NCBI RefSeq assembly: GCF_029589495.1 | Contig: NZ_JAAIVF010000008.1 | Location: forward strand, 210,687-274,686 | Length of the DNA stretch: 64,000 nucleotides | Direction: 5' to 3' | Source of the DNA: Speluncibacter jeojiensis | GTDB lineage: Bacteria; Actinomycetota; Actinomycetes; Mycobacteriales; Mycobacteriaceae | Shown here: positions 15,827 to 24,373 of the stretch, in pieces | How positions within the stretch are numbered: the stretch's first letter is position 1 | Layout of the letters: each line of letters begins with the position of its first letter | The notes under the pieces: generated by a model | Told to the model about the DNA's origin: nothing | Seen by the model: the letters and a program-made list of their open reading frames with translations, nothing else | Database searches by the model: none | Translations under genes and position numbers: made by a program

Positions 15827-16798
15827 ATGACCGTCCACACCCTGCCCGCCCTCGACCGGACCGCCGCCGAGGAGGTGTACGCCGACGGAGGCATCAGCGT
15901 GCACAAGGTCGGCGAACGCATCGGCGCCCGTATCGACGGCGTCCGGCTCTCCGGCGAGATCCCGACGGCGACGGCGGAGGCGATCCGGCTCGCGCTGGCG
16001 CTGCACAAGGTCGTGTTCTTCCGCGACCAGCAGCACGTCGACGACGCGGTCCAGTACGAGTTCGCGACCACCCTCGGCACGCCGACGACCACCCACCCGA
16101 CCCTGCGCTCCGACGACGGCAAGATCCTCGTCCTCGACGGCGCCGCCAGCAGCTGGCACACCGACGTCACCTTCGTCGACCGCATTCCGAAGGCCTCGAT
16201 CCTGCGGCCGGTGGTGCTGCCCGAGTACGGCGGCGCGACCACCTGGGCGTCGACCACCGCCGCCTACGATCAGCTGCCCGCGTCGCTGAAGGGGCTGGTG
16301 GAGAACCTGCGTGCCGTGCACACCAACGCGTACGACTACGCGGAGGTGCTCTCCGGCCGCGAGGTGGACGCGGCCGACGCCCGGTTCCGCGAATTCACCC
16401 GGGAGATCTACGAGACCGAGCACCCGGTGGTGCGCGTGCACCCGGAGACCGGCGAGAAGTCGCTGCTGCTGGGCCATTTCGTGCAGGAGTTCGTCGGGCT
16501 CAAGCCGTCGGAGTCGACCGCACTGTTCCAGCTGCTGCAGGCGCGGATCACCAAGCTGGAGAACACCGTGCGGTGGAACTGGTCCCTCGGCGACGTCGCC
16601 ATCTGGGACAACCGGGCCACCCAGCACTACGGCGTCTCCGACTACGGCTCACAGGCGCGCAGCATCCACCGGGTGACCCTCGCCGGCGACGTGCCCGTCG
16701 ACGTGCACGGGGAGACCAGCCGCGCACTCAAGGGCGACGCGTCGGCGTTCTCGGTGGTCGAGCAGGTGCGTCCGCTGGCCGGGGCGCGCGCCGCCTGA
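15827..16798 (+). CDS. TauD/AtsK-like Fe(II)/2-oxoglutarate dioxygenase (sulfate ester or sulfonate cleavage)
   Basis: A 323-residue non-heme iron dioxygenase. WHTDVTF (near residue 108) supplies the HxD iron ligands, and the distal His is in [11 protein letters not shown] near residue 282. Residues around [28 protein letters not shown] closely follow the alkylsulfatase AtsK/Rv3406 branch, which hydroxylates alkyl sulfates so that sulfate is released with an aldehyde, rather than TauD proper. It ends a five-gene operon with an ABC importer, so imported sulfate esters could be desulfated inside the cell. It has a strong ribosome site (AAGGAG). A perfect hairpin terminator follows its stop. Confidence 0.85.
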   Translation: MTVHTLPALDRTAAEEVYADGGISVHKVGERIGARIDGVRLSGEIPTATAEAIRLALALHKVVFFRDQQHVDDAVQYEFATTLGTPTTTHPTLRSDDGKILVLDGAASSWHTDVTFVDRIPKASILRPVVLPEYGGATTWASTTAAYDQLPASLKGLVENLRAVHTNAYDYAEVLSGREVDAADARFREFTREIYETEHPVVRVHPETGEKSLLLGHFVQEFVGLKPSESTALFQLLQARITKLENTVRWNWSLGDVAIWDNRATQHYGVSDYGSQARSIHRVTLAGDVPVDVHGETSRALKGDASAFSVVEQVRPLAGARAA

Positions 16799-16809
16799 CC
16801 GGAGCGTCC

Positions 16810-16853
16810 GGGCCCCGGACCAGACCCGCGCGAATCAGCGCGGGTCGGGGCCC
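16810..16853. terminator. bidirectional hairpin terminator between convergent genes
   Basis: GACCCGCGC, loop GAATCA, GCGCGGGTC form a perfect 9-bp stem at 16823-16846. GGGCCCC and GGGGCCC extend it outside, with a one-sided bulge of 6 nt. It lies between the dioxygenase stop and the converging GNAT stop. It lacks a U-tract, as is common in actinobacteria. Confidence 0.65.
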
Positions 16854-16875
16854 GTCGGCGTGCGGGGTCGCGCAG

Positions 16876-17154
16876 TCAGGCCACCAGGTCGCGGTACTCG
16901 CCGTGGCCCTCGATGAACTCGGCGACGAACGAGCACGAGGGGACGATCTTGAGGCCCTGCCGGCGGGTGACGTCGAGCGCGTACCGGATCAGCTCGGTGG
17001 CCAGCCCCTGGTCCTGGAAACGGGGATAGGTCACGGTGTGGCTGAAGTTCCGGGTCTCGGTCATGTCGACGTAGTCGGCGAACGCCGCCAGGTCATCTCC
17101 GACGTACAACTCGAACTGCTCCTGTTCGACGTTCTGCACGAGGCGTGCGGCCAC
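16876..17154 (-). CDS. small GNAT-like acetyltransferase (PF14542 type), second copy
   Basis: A 92-residue paralogue of the protein encoded at 4531-4812. FELYVGDDLAAFADY, FSHTVTYPRFQDQGLATELIRYALD and PSCSFVAEFI align with the same blocks, with QDQGLA replacing RGQGIA in the acetyl-CoA loop. The GTG start at 17154 is chosen because GGGAGG lies 8 nt upstream and the resulting length matches the paralogue; a longer frame to 17187 (ATG) is possible. The function is unknown, as for the family. Confidence 0.75.
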   Translation of the reverse strand: MAARLVQNVEQEQFELYVGDDLAAFADYVDMTETRNFSHTVTYPRFQDQGLATELIRYALDVTRRQGLKIVPSCSFVAEFIEGHGEYRDLVA

Positions 17155-17280
17155 CGAAAACACCTCCCACCAGGGCTGGAGTCGCATGGATAAGTCAACC
17201 GTACGCGCCGCCGCGCCGCCGTGGCATCCGTTCGGGCAGGCGACTTCGGGGATCGGTGCCCGGGGACGGAAATCGAGAGT

Positions 17281-17286
17281 TATAGT
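17281..17286 (+). promoter_or_regulatory. -10 element for leaderless marR-fadD15
   Basis: TATAGT is 6 nt before the GTG at 17293, with no ribosome site. It supports the start of the MarR protein. Confidence 0.5.
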
Positions 17287-17292
17287 TGCGCA

Positions 17293-17763
17293 GTGCAACA
17301 CGAGGTGCGGTCCGCGGCGGTCGAGGCCGTGCATGACCAGCTGGTGCAGATAGTGCGCCAACTGGTGACCGGCGATCGTGGCGACCCCGATCGGCAGATC
17401 AGCTTCGCCCAGCAGTCGCTGCTCGCCTTCGTCGCGCGCAACCCCGGCTGCCGGGCCACCGAGATCGCCGTCGCGTTCGCGGTCCACCGGTCCACGGTCT
17501 CGCGTCAGGTGCGCGGATGTGTGGAATCCGGCTGGATCGAGTCCGGTGCGGGCAGCGTCCGCACCGGGTATCCGCTCGAACTGACCGACGCGGGCCGCCG
17601 GGTGCTCGACGCGACCGCGTCCAAGGACCGCGACGAGGTCGGCGTCCGGCTGTCGGCGTGGTCGCAGGGCGAGGTCGAGGACTTCGCCCGCGCGCTGACC
17701 CGGTTCGCCCAGACCACGCCGCCGCCCACCCACGAGACCACCGGAGACAGTCCCCATGCGTGA
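17293..17763 (+). CDS. MarR-family transcriptional regulator
   Basis: A 156-residue winged-helix regulator. The helix-turn-helix is in CRATEIAVAFAVHRSTVSRQVRGCVESGWI (about residues 57-86), and the wing follows (VRTGYPLELTDAGRRVLD). The protein is expected to dimerise and bind a palindrome near its own promoter. Its last codons overlap the fadD start by 8 nt, so it is co-expressed with, and probably controls, the acyl-CoA synthetase gene in response to a lipid ligand. The frame is open to 17221, but the leaderless GTG is the best start. Confidence 0.82.
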   Translation: MQHEVRSAAVEAVHDQLVQIVRQLVTGDRGDPDRQISFAQQSLLAFVARNPGCRATEIAVAFAVHRSTVSRQVRGCVESGWIESGAGSVRTGYPLELTDAGRRVLDATASKDRDEVGVRLSAWSQGEVEDFARALTRFAQTTPPPTHETTGDSPHA

Positions 17764-19558
17764 ATTCGCCTGCAACGCCACGTTCGGCATCGGCGACGAC
17801 GAGTCGATCGTCCGGTCGGTGTTCACCCAGGCCGAGCAGCACCCCGCGCGGGTGCTGTTCTCCCGGCCCGTCGGCACCGGCTGGCAGGACGTCACCGCCG
17901 CCGGGTTCGCCGAACTCGTCACCGGGGTCGCCAAGGGGCTGATCGCCGAGGGTGTGGCGCCGGGCGACCGGGTGATCCTGCTCGCCGCCACCCGCTTCGA
18001 GTGGACGCTGCTGGACTTCGCGATCTGGGCCGCCGGCGCGGTCACCGTGCCGATCTACGATTCGTCGTCCTCGGACCAGGTGCACTGGATCGCCTCGGAC
18101 TCCGCCGCGGTGCTCGCCGTCGTCGAGACCGGCGACCACGCGGCGTTGTTCGACCGCACCGACCTGCCCGAGGCGTTGCACAAGATCGTCACCATCGACG
18201 ACGGCGCGGTCGACGCGTTGGTCGCCGCCGGCGTCGGCGTGCCGGAGGCCGACCTGACCGCCCGCCTGGACGGGGTGCGGGCCGACGCGCCGGCCTCGCT
18301 GGTCTACACCTCCGGCACGACGGGCCGGCCGAAGGGCTGCGTGCTGACCCACCGCAACTTCCTCGCCGAGGTCCGCGGGATCCTCACCTCCTCGATCGGC
18401 CGGACCGCGGCCTATCCGGGCCGGCGCATCCTGACGTTCCTGCCGCTCGCCCATGTGCTCGCCCGCGCGGTCTCGCTCGCCGCCTTCGAGGCCGGCGCGA
18501 CGCAGGCCCACTGGTCGGACTTCAAGACGATCACCGGACAGTTCGCCCGGTTCGCGCCGCACACGATCCTCGGGGTGCCGCGGGTGTTCGAGAAGGTGCG
18601 CGACGCCGCGGCCAAGCAGGCCGAGACCGGCGGGGCCGCGAAGGCGCGGATCTTCGCGTTCGCCGAGCGCACCGCGATCCGCTACAGCCAAGCGCAGGAC
18701 GGCCCGCGGTCCGTCCCGGTCGGACTGAAGTTGCAGCACACGCTGTGTGACCGGCTGGTGTACGCGAAACTGCGTGCCGCGCTGGGTGGTTCGTGCGAGG
18801 TGACGATCTCGGGCGGCGGCGCGCTGGCGGACCGGATCGGGCACTTCTTCCGCGGCCTGGGTGTGCCGATCTACGAGGGTTACGGGCTGACCGAGACCAC
18901 TGCGGCGCACTGCGTCAACATGCCCGGCGCGCAACGCATCGGCACGGTCGGGCGGCCGCTCGGCGGCAACAGCGTCCGCATCGCCGAGGACGGTGAGATC
19001 GAACTGGGCGGCGGGGTCGTCTTCGGCGGCTACTGGAACAACGAGGCCGCGACCGCCGATGCGCTGTACGACGGTTGGCTGCGCACCGGCGACCTGGGCC
19101 GGCTCGACGAGGACGGCTACCTGCGGATCACCGGCCGCAAGAAGGACCTGCTGATCACCGCCGGCGGCAAGAACGTCGCCCCCGGCCCGATGGAGGACCG
19201 GCTGCGCTCGCACACGCTGGTCTCGCAGGCGGTCGTCGTCGGGGACGGGCGGCCGTTCATCGGCGCGCTGCTCACGGTCGACCCCGAGACGTTCGACGAC
19301 TGGAAGAGCGCCCACGGCAAGGCCGCCGACGCCACCATCGCGCACCTGCGCGCGGACGCGGACCTGCTGAGCGAGTTGCAGCTCGCCGTCGAGGACGCGA
19401 ACTCCGGTGTCTCGCACGCCGAGTCGATCAAGAAGTTCGTGGTGCTCGAACGCGACCTGACCGAGGAGTCGGGTGAGCTGACGCCCACGTTGAAGGTCAA
19501 GCGGCACGTGGTCGCCGAGCGGTTCGCCGACGAGATCGACGGCCTGTACGTGCGCTGA
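17756..19558 (+). CDS. fadD15: long-chain fatty-acid-CoA ligase (FadD15 type)
   Basis: A 600-residue adenylate-forming enzyme. The AMP-binding signature YTSGTTGRPKGCVLTH is near residue 183, GYGLTETTAAH near 375, the YDGWLRTGDLG hinge near 440, and the lysine-rich A10-like region SGELTPTLKVKRH near the C-terminus. These enzymes activate long-chain fatty acids with ATP and CoA for beta-oxidation or lipid synthesis, at the cytoplasmic side of the membrane. The length and motif spacing match the FadD15 group of mycolata. It is translationally coupled to the MarR gene. Confidence 0.9.
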   Translation: MREFACNATFGIGDDESIVRSVFTQAEQHPARVLFSRPVGTGWQDVTAAGFAELVTGVAKGLIAEGVAPGDRVILLAATRFEWTLLDFAIWAAGAVTVPIYDSSSSDQVHWIASDSAAVLAVVETGDHAALFDRTDLPEALHKIVTIDDGAVDALVAAGVGVPEADLTARLDGVRADAPASLVYTSGTTGRPKGCVLTHRNFLAEVRGILTSSIGRTAAYPGRRILTFLPLAHVLARAVSLAAFEAGATQAHWSDFKTITGQFARFAPHTILGVPRVFEKVRDAAAKQAETGGAAKARIFAFAERTAIRYSQAQDGPRSVPVGLKLQHTLCDRLVYAKLRAALGGSCEVTISGGGALADRIGHFFRGLGVPIYEGYGLTETTAAHCVNMPGAQRIGTVGRPLGGNSVRIAEDGEIELGGGVVFGGYWNNEAATADALYDGWLRTGDLGRLDEDGYLRITGRKKDLLITAGGKNVAPGPMEDRLRSHTLVSQAVVVGDGRPFIGALLTVDPETFDDWKSAHGKAADATIAHLRADADLLSELQLAVEDANSGVSHAESIKKFVVLERDLTEESGELTPTLKVKRHVVAERFADEIDGLYVR

Positions 19559-19585
19559 CTGCGGCGCCACCTGCGCGGTCGTTGG

Positions 19586-19591
19586 TAGCGT
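19586..19591 (+). promoter_or_regulatory. -10-like element of the carboxylesterase gene
   Basis: TAGCGT would start transcription near 19598, leaving a leader of about 28 nt that contains the AGGGAGG ribosome site at 19613-19619. Confidence 0.35.
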
Positions 19592-19625
19592 GGACAGTGG
19601 GAGCACGATCGCAGGGAGGACCGCC

Positions 19626-21164
19626 GTGACCGGAACGTTGACCGCCCGAACCCCTTACGGCGATGCCCGCGGCCGCGACGAGGGCGGCGTGTTCGTCTGG
19701 CGCGGCATCCCGTATGCCGCGCCGCCGGTGGGGGAGCTGCGGTTCCGCGCGCCCCGTCCACCCGCCGTCTGGTCGGGCACGCGCGACTGCACCGAGTTCG
19801 GGCCGATCGCGCCGCAGAGCCTGGACAACGCGATCCCGATGGACCCGGCCTCGGTGCGCGACGAGGACTGTCTCACGGTGAACGTCTGGGCGGCGCCGCC
19901 GTCCGCCGAACCGCGCCCGGTGATGGTGTGGATCCACGGCGGTGCCTACTACCTCGGGGGCTCGTCGCAGGCCATCTACGACGCCCACCGGCTCGCGGCC
20001 TCCGGCGAGGTCGTGGTCGTCACCGTCAACTTTCGGGTCGGGGTGTTCGGTTTCCTGGATCTGTCCTCGCTGTCCGACGCCGAGCACGTGTTCGAGACGA
20101 ACCTGGGCCTGCGCGACCAGATCGCCGCCCTCGAATGGGTGCGGGACTGCATCGGTGGGTTCGGCGGCGACCCCGGCTGTGTCACCGTGTTCGGCGAGTC
20201 GTCCGGTGCCGGATCGATCACGACGCTGATGACGGTGCCGCGCGCGCAAGGACTGTTCCACCGCGCCATCGCGCAGAGCCCGCCCGCCACCTCGGTGTAC
20301 GGCGGCGACCGGGCGGCGACCGTCGCACGCCGCTTCCTCGACCTGGTCGACCTCGCCCCGGAGCACGCGGGCAAGCTCGTCGAGATGCCGGTCGACCAGT
20401 TGATCGCCGCCGGCGACACGCTCGTCGACGAGATCCCCACGAAGGTGCCCGGCACGCTCGCGATGGCCCCCGTCGTCGACCGCGACCTGGTGCCGCACTA
20501 TCCAGTGGCGGCGTTCCAGAAAGGGCTCGCGCACCGGATCCCGCTGATCATCGGGACCAACCGCGACGAGGCGTCGATCTTCCGGCTGATGCGTTCGCCG
20601 CTCATGCCGGTCACCTCCGACTCGGTCAGCGCGATGTTCGCCGGCATCGTCGCCGACAACGAGGGTTTGCCGCCCGAACGCATCGCCGCGATCATCGCCG
20701 CCTACCCGGATCTGCCGAGGGCCAAGGGAGTCATGGCGCTCTCGCGCGACGCGGCGTTCCGGATGCCGAGCCAGTGGATCGCCGACGCGCACAGCCGGTT
20801 CGCGCCGACCTGGATGTATCGCTTCGACCAGGCCACCCCGATGCTCAAGGCCGCACGGATCGGGGCGGGTCACGCCGCTGAACTGCCGTATGTGTTCGGC
20901 AATTTCGGCACGATGAGCCCCGACCCGACGTTCCTGCTCGGCGGGCGGCGCACCGCGCTCGAGGTGTCCGGCCGGATGCGCCGGCGCTGGGTGTCGTTCG
21001 GTGCGCACGGCGTGCCCGCGGCCCTCGACGGCTCCAAGCACTGGACGCGCTACGACGAGGACACCCGCACCACCCTGGTCATCGACAAGGTCGACACGCT
21101 CGTCGACGATCCGGACTCCGCGCTGCGGCAGGCCTGGGGCGACGACGTGATGGGCTTCAGCTGA
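19626..21164 (+). CDS. type B carboxylesterase/lipase
   Basis: A 512-residue alpha/beta-hydrolase of the carboxylesterase B family. VWIHGGAYYLG is the oxyanion region, GESSGAGS near residue 190 holds the nucleophile Ser (S192), and SKHWTRYD near residue 470 supplies the catalytic His; the acid is likely the Glu in TNRDEAS. The N-terminal RGIPYAAPPVGELRFRAPRPP is characteristic of the family. No signal peptide is seen, so it is probably cytoplasmic. The GTG at 19626 is supported by AGGGAGG 6 nt upstream. The physiological ester is unknown. Its stop lies 3 nt from the stop of the converging DUF4232 gene. Confidence 0.9.
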   Translation: MTGTLTARTPYGDARGRDEGGVFVWRGIPYAAPPVGELRFRAPRPPAVWSGTRDCTEFGPIAPQSLDNAIPMDPASVRDEDCLTVNVWAAPPSAEPRPVMVWIHGGAYYLGGSSQAIYDAHRLAASGEVVVVTVNFRVGVFGFLDLSSLSDAEHVFETNLGLRDQIAALEWVRDCIGGFGGDPGCVTVFGESSGAGSITTLMTVPRAQGLFHRAIAQSPPATSVYGGDRAATVARRFLDLVDLAPEHAGKLVEMPVDQLIAAGDTLVDEIPTKVPGTLAMAPVVDRDLVPHYPVAAFQKGLAHRIPLIIGTNRDEASIFRLMRSPLMPVTSDSVSAMFAGIVADNEGLPPERIAAIIAAYPDLPRAKGVMALSRDAAFRMPSQWIADAHSRFAPTWMYRFDQATPMLKAARIGAGHAAELPYVFGNFGTMSPDPTFLLGGRRTALEVSGRMRRRWVSFGAHGVPAALDGSKHWTRYDEDTRTTLVIDKVDTLVDDPDSALRQAWGDDVMGFS

Positions 21165-21167
21165 CGG

Positions 21168-21830
21168 TCATGAGCCGGTGACCGCGGCGACCGACAGCTG
21201 GTGGAGTTGCGCGTCGGTGCCGGCGCAGCCCGTGCCCTCGTGCGGCAGGACCACCGAGTCGAAATCGTTGGGCGGGTACACGCGCAGCCCGCTGACCGGC
21301 GTCGGCTTGCATTCGTCGGCCGGATAGTTCGCCACCTGCACGGCGCGCACCTGCGCACTCGCCTTCGCGCCGGGAGCCAGCTGCACCGGCCCGCCGGACG
21401 GCCCGTTGCGGGTGGCCGCCGCGCCGACCTGTGCCGCGCCGTCGGCGCCGACGTACGAGACGCCTGGGAAGCCGTCGAGTTCGCAGGTGCGCGAACCGGT
21501 GTTGGTGAACACGATCGGGAACATCACCGACCCTGCAGCGCCGTTCGCCTGACCGAGCGTGATCGACAGCTCGCCGGTGCGGCAACCGTTCGGGTTGGCG
21601 GCGGTCGAGGCCGGCGCGGCGGTGGTGGCGGGCGCCGCGCCCTCGGACCCGGAGGCGCTGTCGGTGCCGGACCCGGAATTCTGGCCGGGGGACTGCGCGG
21701 TGGTCTGCGCCGCCGGGTGCGAGGACGAGGCCGCGGTCGGGGAGCCGGACGTGCTGCACGCCGACAAGCCCAGTGCGGCTGTGCAACCCAGCACGGCAAG
21801 GCCTCCGAGGGTCCTTCGGGAAGGGTGCAT
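21168..21830 (-). CDS. DUF4232 lipoprotein
   Basis: A 220-residue exported protein. The signal peptide ends in a lipobox (LGLSAC, Cys near residue 25), followed by a ~55-residue Ser/Thr/Ala/Gly-rich linker. The DUF4232 domain follows, with paired Cys residues (NGCRTGEL...TCELDGFPGVSYV...DECKPT...TGCAGTD) that probably form disulfides. Such proteins are surface lipoproteins of unknown function in actinobacteria. Its ATG lies 1 nt after the LLM oxidoreductase stop, and its ribosome site (GGGAGG) is in the end of that gene, so the two form an operon. Confidence 0.82.
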   Translation of the reverse strand: MHPSRRTLGGLAVLGCTAALGLSACSTSGSPTAASSSHPAAQTTAQSPGQNSGSGTDSASGSEGAAPATTAAPASTAANPNGCRTGELSITLGQANGAAGSVMFPIVFTNTGSRTCELDGFPGVSYVGADGAAQVGAAATRNGPSGGPVQLAPGAKASAQVRAVQVANYPADECKPTPVSGLRVYPPNDFDSVVLPHEGTGCAGTDAQLHQLSVAAVTGS

Positions 21831-21831
21831 G

Positions 21832-22815
21832 TCAGCCTCCCACCAGCGGTCGCAGGGTGCGTCCGGCCAGTTCGACGACGCCGGGCGTGTGGCCGTTGAC
21901 GGCCATGTTGATGACCAGACCGTCGATGCCGTGGTCGAGCACGCGGGTGCGCAGCTGCTCGGCCACCTCGTCGGGGGAACCCACGAACTGGCGCGCGGTG
22001 GCCGCTGCGCGTTCGGACGCGGACATCGCATCGAGGTCGACGCCGCGCACCCCCAGGTACTCGCGCTGCAGCCGGCGGGCGCGATCGCCGTCCTCGTCGA
22101 GGATGACCGACGCCAGGTAGCTGGTCTCCAGCGTGCCGCGGTCCCGGCCGGACTCCTCGCAGCGGTCGGCGAGGGCGGCCATCTTGCGGGGCAGCTCGTC
22201 GGCGTTGCAGATGATGTTGAGGTGGTCGGCGTAGCGCGCGGCGAACCCGAACGTCTTACGCTCCCCGCTGCCGCCCAGCAGGATCGGCAGGTCGTCACGG
22301 AAGCGCGGCTCGTTGATGGCGCCGTCCGCGCGATACCACTTGCCCTCGTAGGTCGGCCGGTCGCCGCGCAGCATCGGCGCGATGATCTCCAGCGCCTCGC
22401 CGAGCCGCGCGAACCGGTCGGTGAACGTGCCGAACTCGTAGCCCAGCTGCTGGTGTTCGAGCTCGAACCAGCCTGCGCCGATGCCCAGAACCGCCCGCCC
22501 GCCGCTGACCACGTCGAGCGTGGTCACCGTCTTCGCGAGCATCGTCGGGTTGCGGTAGGTGTTGCCGGTGACCAGCGCCGAGAGCTGGATCGTCGAGGTC
22601 GCGGTGGCCAGGCCCGCGAGCGCCGTGTAGGACTCGAGCATCGGCTCGTCCAGCTGCCCGAGACCGGGCAGCTGATAGAAGTGGTCCATCACGAACACGG
22701 TGTCGAATCCGGACGACTCCGCTTCGCGCGCTTGAGCGATGACGGTCGGGAACAGGTCCGCGACCGGACCGCCGTAGCTGAAGTTGGGGATCTGGTATCC
22801 GAGTCGAATGCTCAC
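21832..22815 (-). CDS. LLM-class F420-dependent oxidoreductase
   Basis: A 327-residue luciferase-like TIM-barrel protein. YQIPNFSYGG at the N-terminus, VMDHFYQLP, VTGNTYRNPTMLAKTVTTLDVVSGGRAVLGIGAGWFELEH and LPILLGGSGERKT are hallmarks of the F420-binding LLM group (probable F420-dependent, Rv1855c-like). The substrate is not predictable. A TAGCGT hexamer lies 8 nt before the GTG start, suggesting a near-leaderless mRNA. It is followed by the DUF4232 lipoprotein gene in one transcript. Confidence 0.85.
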   Translation of the reverse strand: MSIRLGYQIPNFSYGGPVADLFPTVIAQAREAESSGFDTVFVMDHFYQLPGLGQLDEPMLESYTALAGLATATSTIQLSALVTGNTYRNPTMLAKTVTTLDVVSGGRAVLGIGAGWFELEHQQLGYEFGTFTDRFARLGEALEIIAPMLRGDRPTYEGKWYRADGAINEPRFRDDLPILLGGSGERKTFGFAARYADHLNIICNADELPRKMAALADRCEESGRDRGTLETSYLASVILDEDGDRARRLQREYLGVRGVDLDAMSASERAAATARQFVGSPDEVAEQLRTRVLDHGIDGLVINMAVNGHTPGVVELAGRTLRPLVGG

Positions 22816-22891
22816 GGGGTCGGACGCTACTCCGCTCCCGGTGCACGCGCACGGGTGTTGCGCCCCCGCGCGGGTCGGCCCGGTGATCCGC

Positions 22892-24169
22892 TCAGGCGAG
22901 CCGGGTGCGCATCAGCATCACGTTGTAGTCCGACCAGGTCGTTGCGACGTAGTACAGATCCGGCCCGCTCGACCACGGGTGGATGTATGCGCCGTACAGC
23001 CCAGGCACGGACCGCCCGCTGATCAGCACCTTCGGCGTCGACCACGGACCCTGCGGTCGGTCGGCCGTGCGCATGACCACCGAGCTGGTCGCGTCGGTGT
23101 AGAGCGTGACGAACTTGTGCAGATAGTCGTTGTACGCCACCGACATCTCGCTGACCGGCGAGGCCATCACCGGCACCGCGGCGGCCGGGAGCGTCGGGGT
23201 CCAGCCGGTGCCGTTCCAGTACTCGTACGCCAGTTGATCGGTGAAGTCGGCCTCCCGCACGCGCGACAGGTAGGCGGCGCCGTCCCGGCCGGACGGGGTG
23301 CCGAAGGCGTAGACGTAGCCGTCGCTCTTCACGTAGGCGGCCATCTGGAAGTTGTGGTTGCCGGTGACCGGGTCGTTGGTGCGCGCGGTCGTCGGGAGGA
23401 CTGTCCAGTTCTCGCCGTTGTCGGTGGACGATGCGAGCGCCGAGAAGTTGGTGATCCAGGCGCCGGGAAGTCCCCAGGACCGCACCGACATGTAGTTGAT
23501 GTACTGCACGCCGCCGACCTCGATTCCCGCGGTCGGGATCGTGGTCATCTCCACGCCGTTGATCTTCTTGCTGGGGATGATCTCCTTGGCGTGGTTGCGC
23601 CGGTCCAGTGCGGCGCTGTCGATGCGCATGCCCCGGCTCAGGTCACGATCGCTGCTGCGCAGCAACACGTTCGAGCGCCAGTCGCCGAGCAGGCCCTGGC
23701 ACAACGGGTTCCAGCTGAAGCCGACGGTGTCGCCGAAGGCGGTCAGCACCTGTCCGCCGCCGTTGTCCCACATGATGCCGAGATCGGTGCCGACGACGTT
23801 GAACCGGAAGGCGGTGTCGTTGGGGCTGTCCAGGCCGGTGATGTGCTGCACCGCCTGGGTCTCGCCCTTGAGGTTCGGCAGTCCGCCGTCGCGGCCGTTG
23901 AGCCAGGGGATCGGGTTGGTGCTGCCGAAGGAGCTGCCCTGGGAACTGCCGGTGCCGCCGATGCTCCCGGTACCGCCGACACTGCCGGTCAGCCCGGTGC
24001 TGCCGAGACTGCCGGTGCCGGGGCCGTCGCTGCTGCGGCACGGCAGGATCCCGGCGGTCGCGGCGGTCGCGGCGGGCGCCAGCGTCGCCGGTGCGACCGC
24101 GGCCAGCGTCGCGAGCGACAGTGCGGTCGTCGCGAGGGAGGTGAGCAGACGGGTGCGGGGACGCGGCAT
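22892..24169 (-). CDS. secreted DUF4185 protein, predicted GH183 endo-D-arabinanase
   Basis: A 425-residue exported protein. An N-terminal signal peptide (MPRPRTRLLTSLATTALS, Ala-rich core) is followed by a Gly/Ser/Thr linker with GTGS-like repeats (residues ~50-82). The rest is a DUF4185 domain: GTDLGIMWDNGGGQVLTAFGDTVG, GEMTTIPTAGIEVGGVQYINYMSVRSWG-like blocks and MSVAYNDYLHKFVTLYTD, as expected for a five-bladed propeller. DUF4185 was recently defined as glycoside hydrolase family 183 with endo-D-arabinanase activity on mycobacterial arabinogalactan, so a role in remodelling the mycolic-acid cell wall is likely. Activity of this member is inferred from family only. Confidence 0.78.
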   Translation of the reverse strand: MPRPRTRLLTSLATTALSLATLAAVAPATLAPAATAATAGILPCRSSDGPGTGSLGSTGLTGSVGGTGSIGGTGSSQGSSFGSTNPIPWLNGRDGGLPNLKGETQAVQHITGLDSPNDTAFRFNVVGTDLGIMWDNGGGQVLTAFGDTVGFSWNPLCQGLLGDWRSNVLLRSSDRDLSRGMRIDSAALDRRNHAKEIIPSKKINGVEMTTIPTAGIEVGGVQYINYMSVRSWGLPGAWITNFSALASSTDNGENWTVLPTTARTNDPVTGNHNFQMAAYVKSDGYVYAFGTPSGRDGAAYLSRVREADFTDQLAYEYWNGTGWTPTLPAAAVPVMASPVSEMSVAYNDYLHKFVTLYTDATSSVVMRTADRPQGPWSTPKVLISGRSVPGLYGAYIHPWSSGPDLYYVATTWSDYNVMLMRTRLA

Positions 24170-24360
24170 CGGATCGGCCCTTCGGTCGGCGACGGTGTCG
24201 TCCGGGACGATGAATCGAGATGCCCGGGCACGCCGACGTTAGCAACCGCGGTGTGCGCCGGGCGCCGTCATCCGGTCACGATTCGGTCAAACGACCGACG
24301 GGCCGGCGGCTGCCGGTCACATGGCCGTATCGGCAGACGCCGGAAGTGCTTGTCGTCGGC

Positions 24361-24366
24361 TAGCGT
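24361..24366 (+). promoter_or_regulatory. -10 element for a leaderless hypothetical gene
   Basis: TAGCGT is 7 nt before the ATG at 24374. An in-frame ATG at 24368 is too close to be the start under this promoter. Confidence 0.5.
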
Positions 24367-24373
24367 GATGTCG

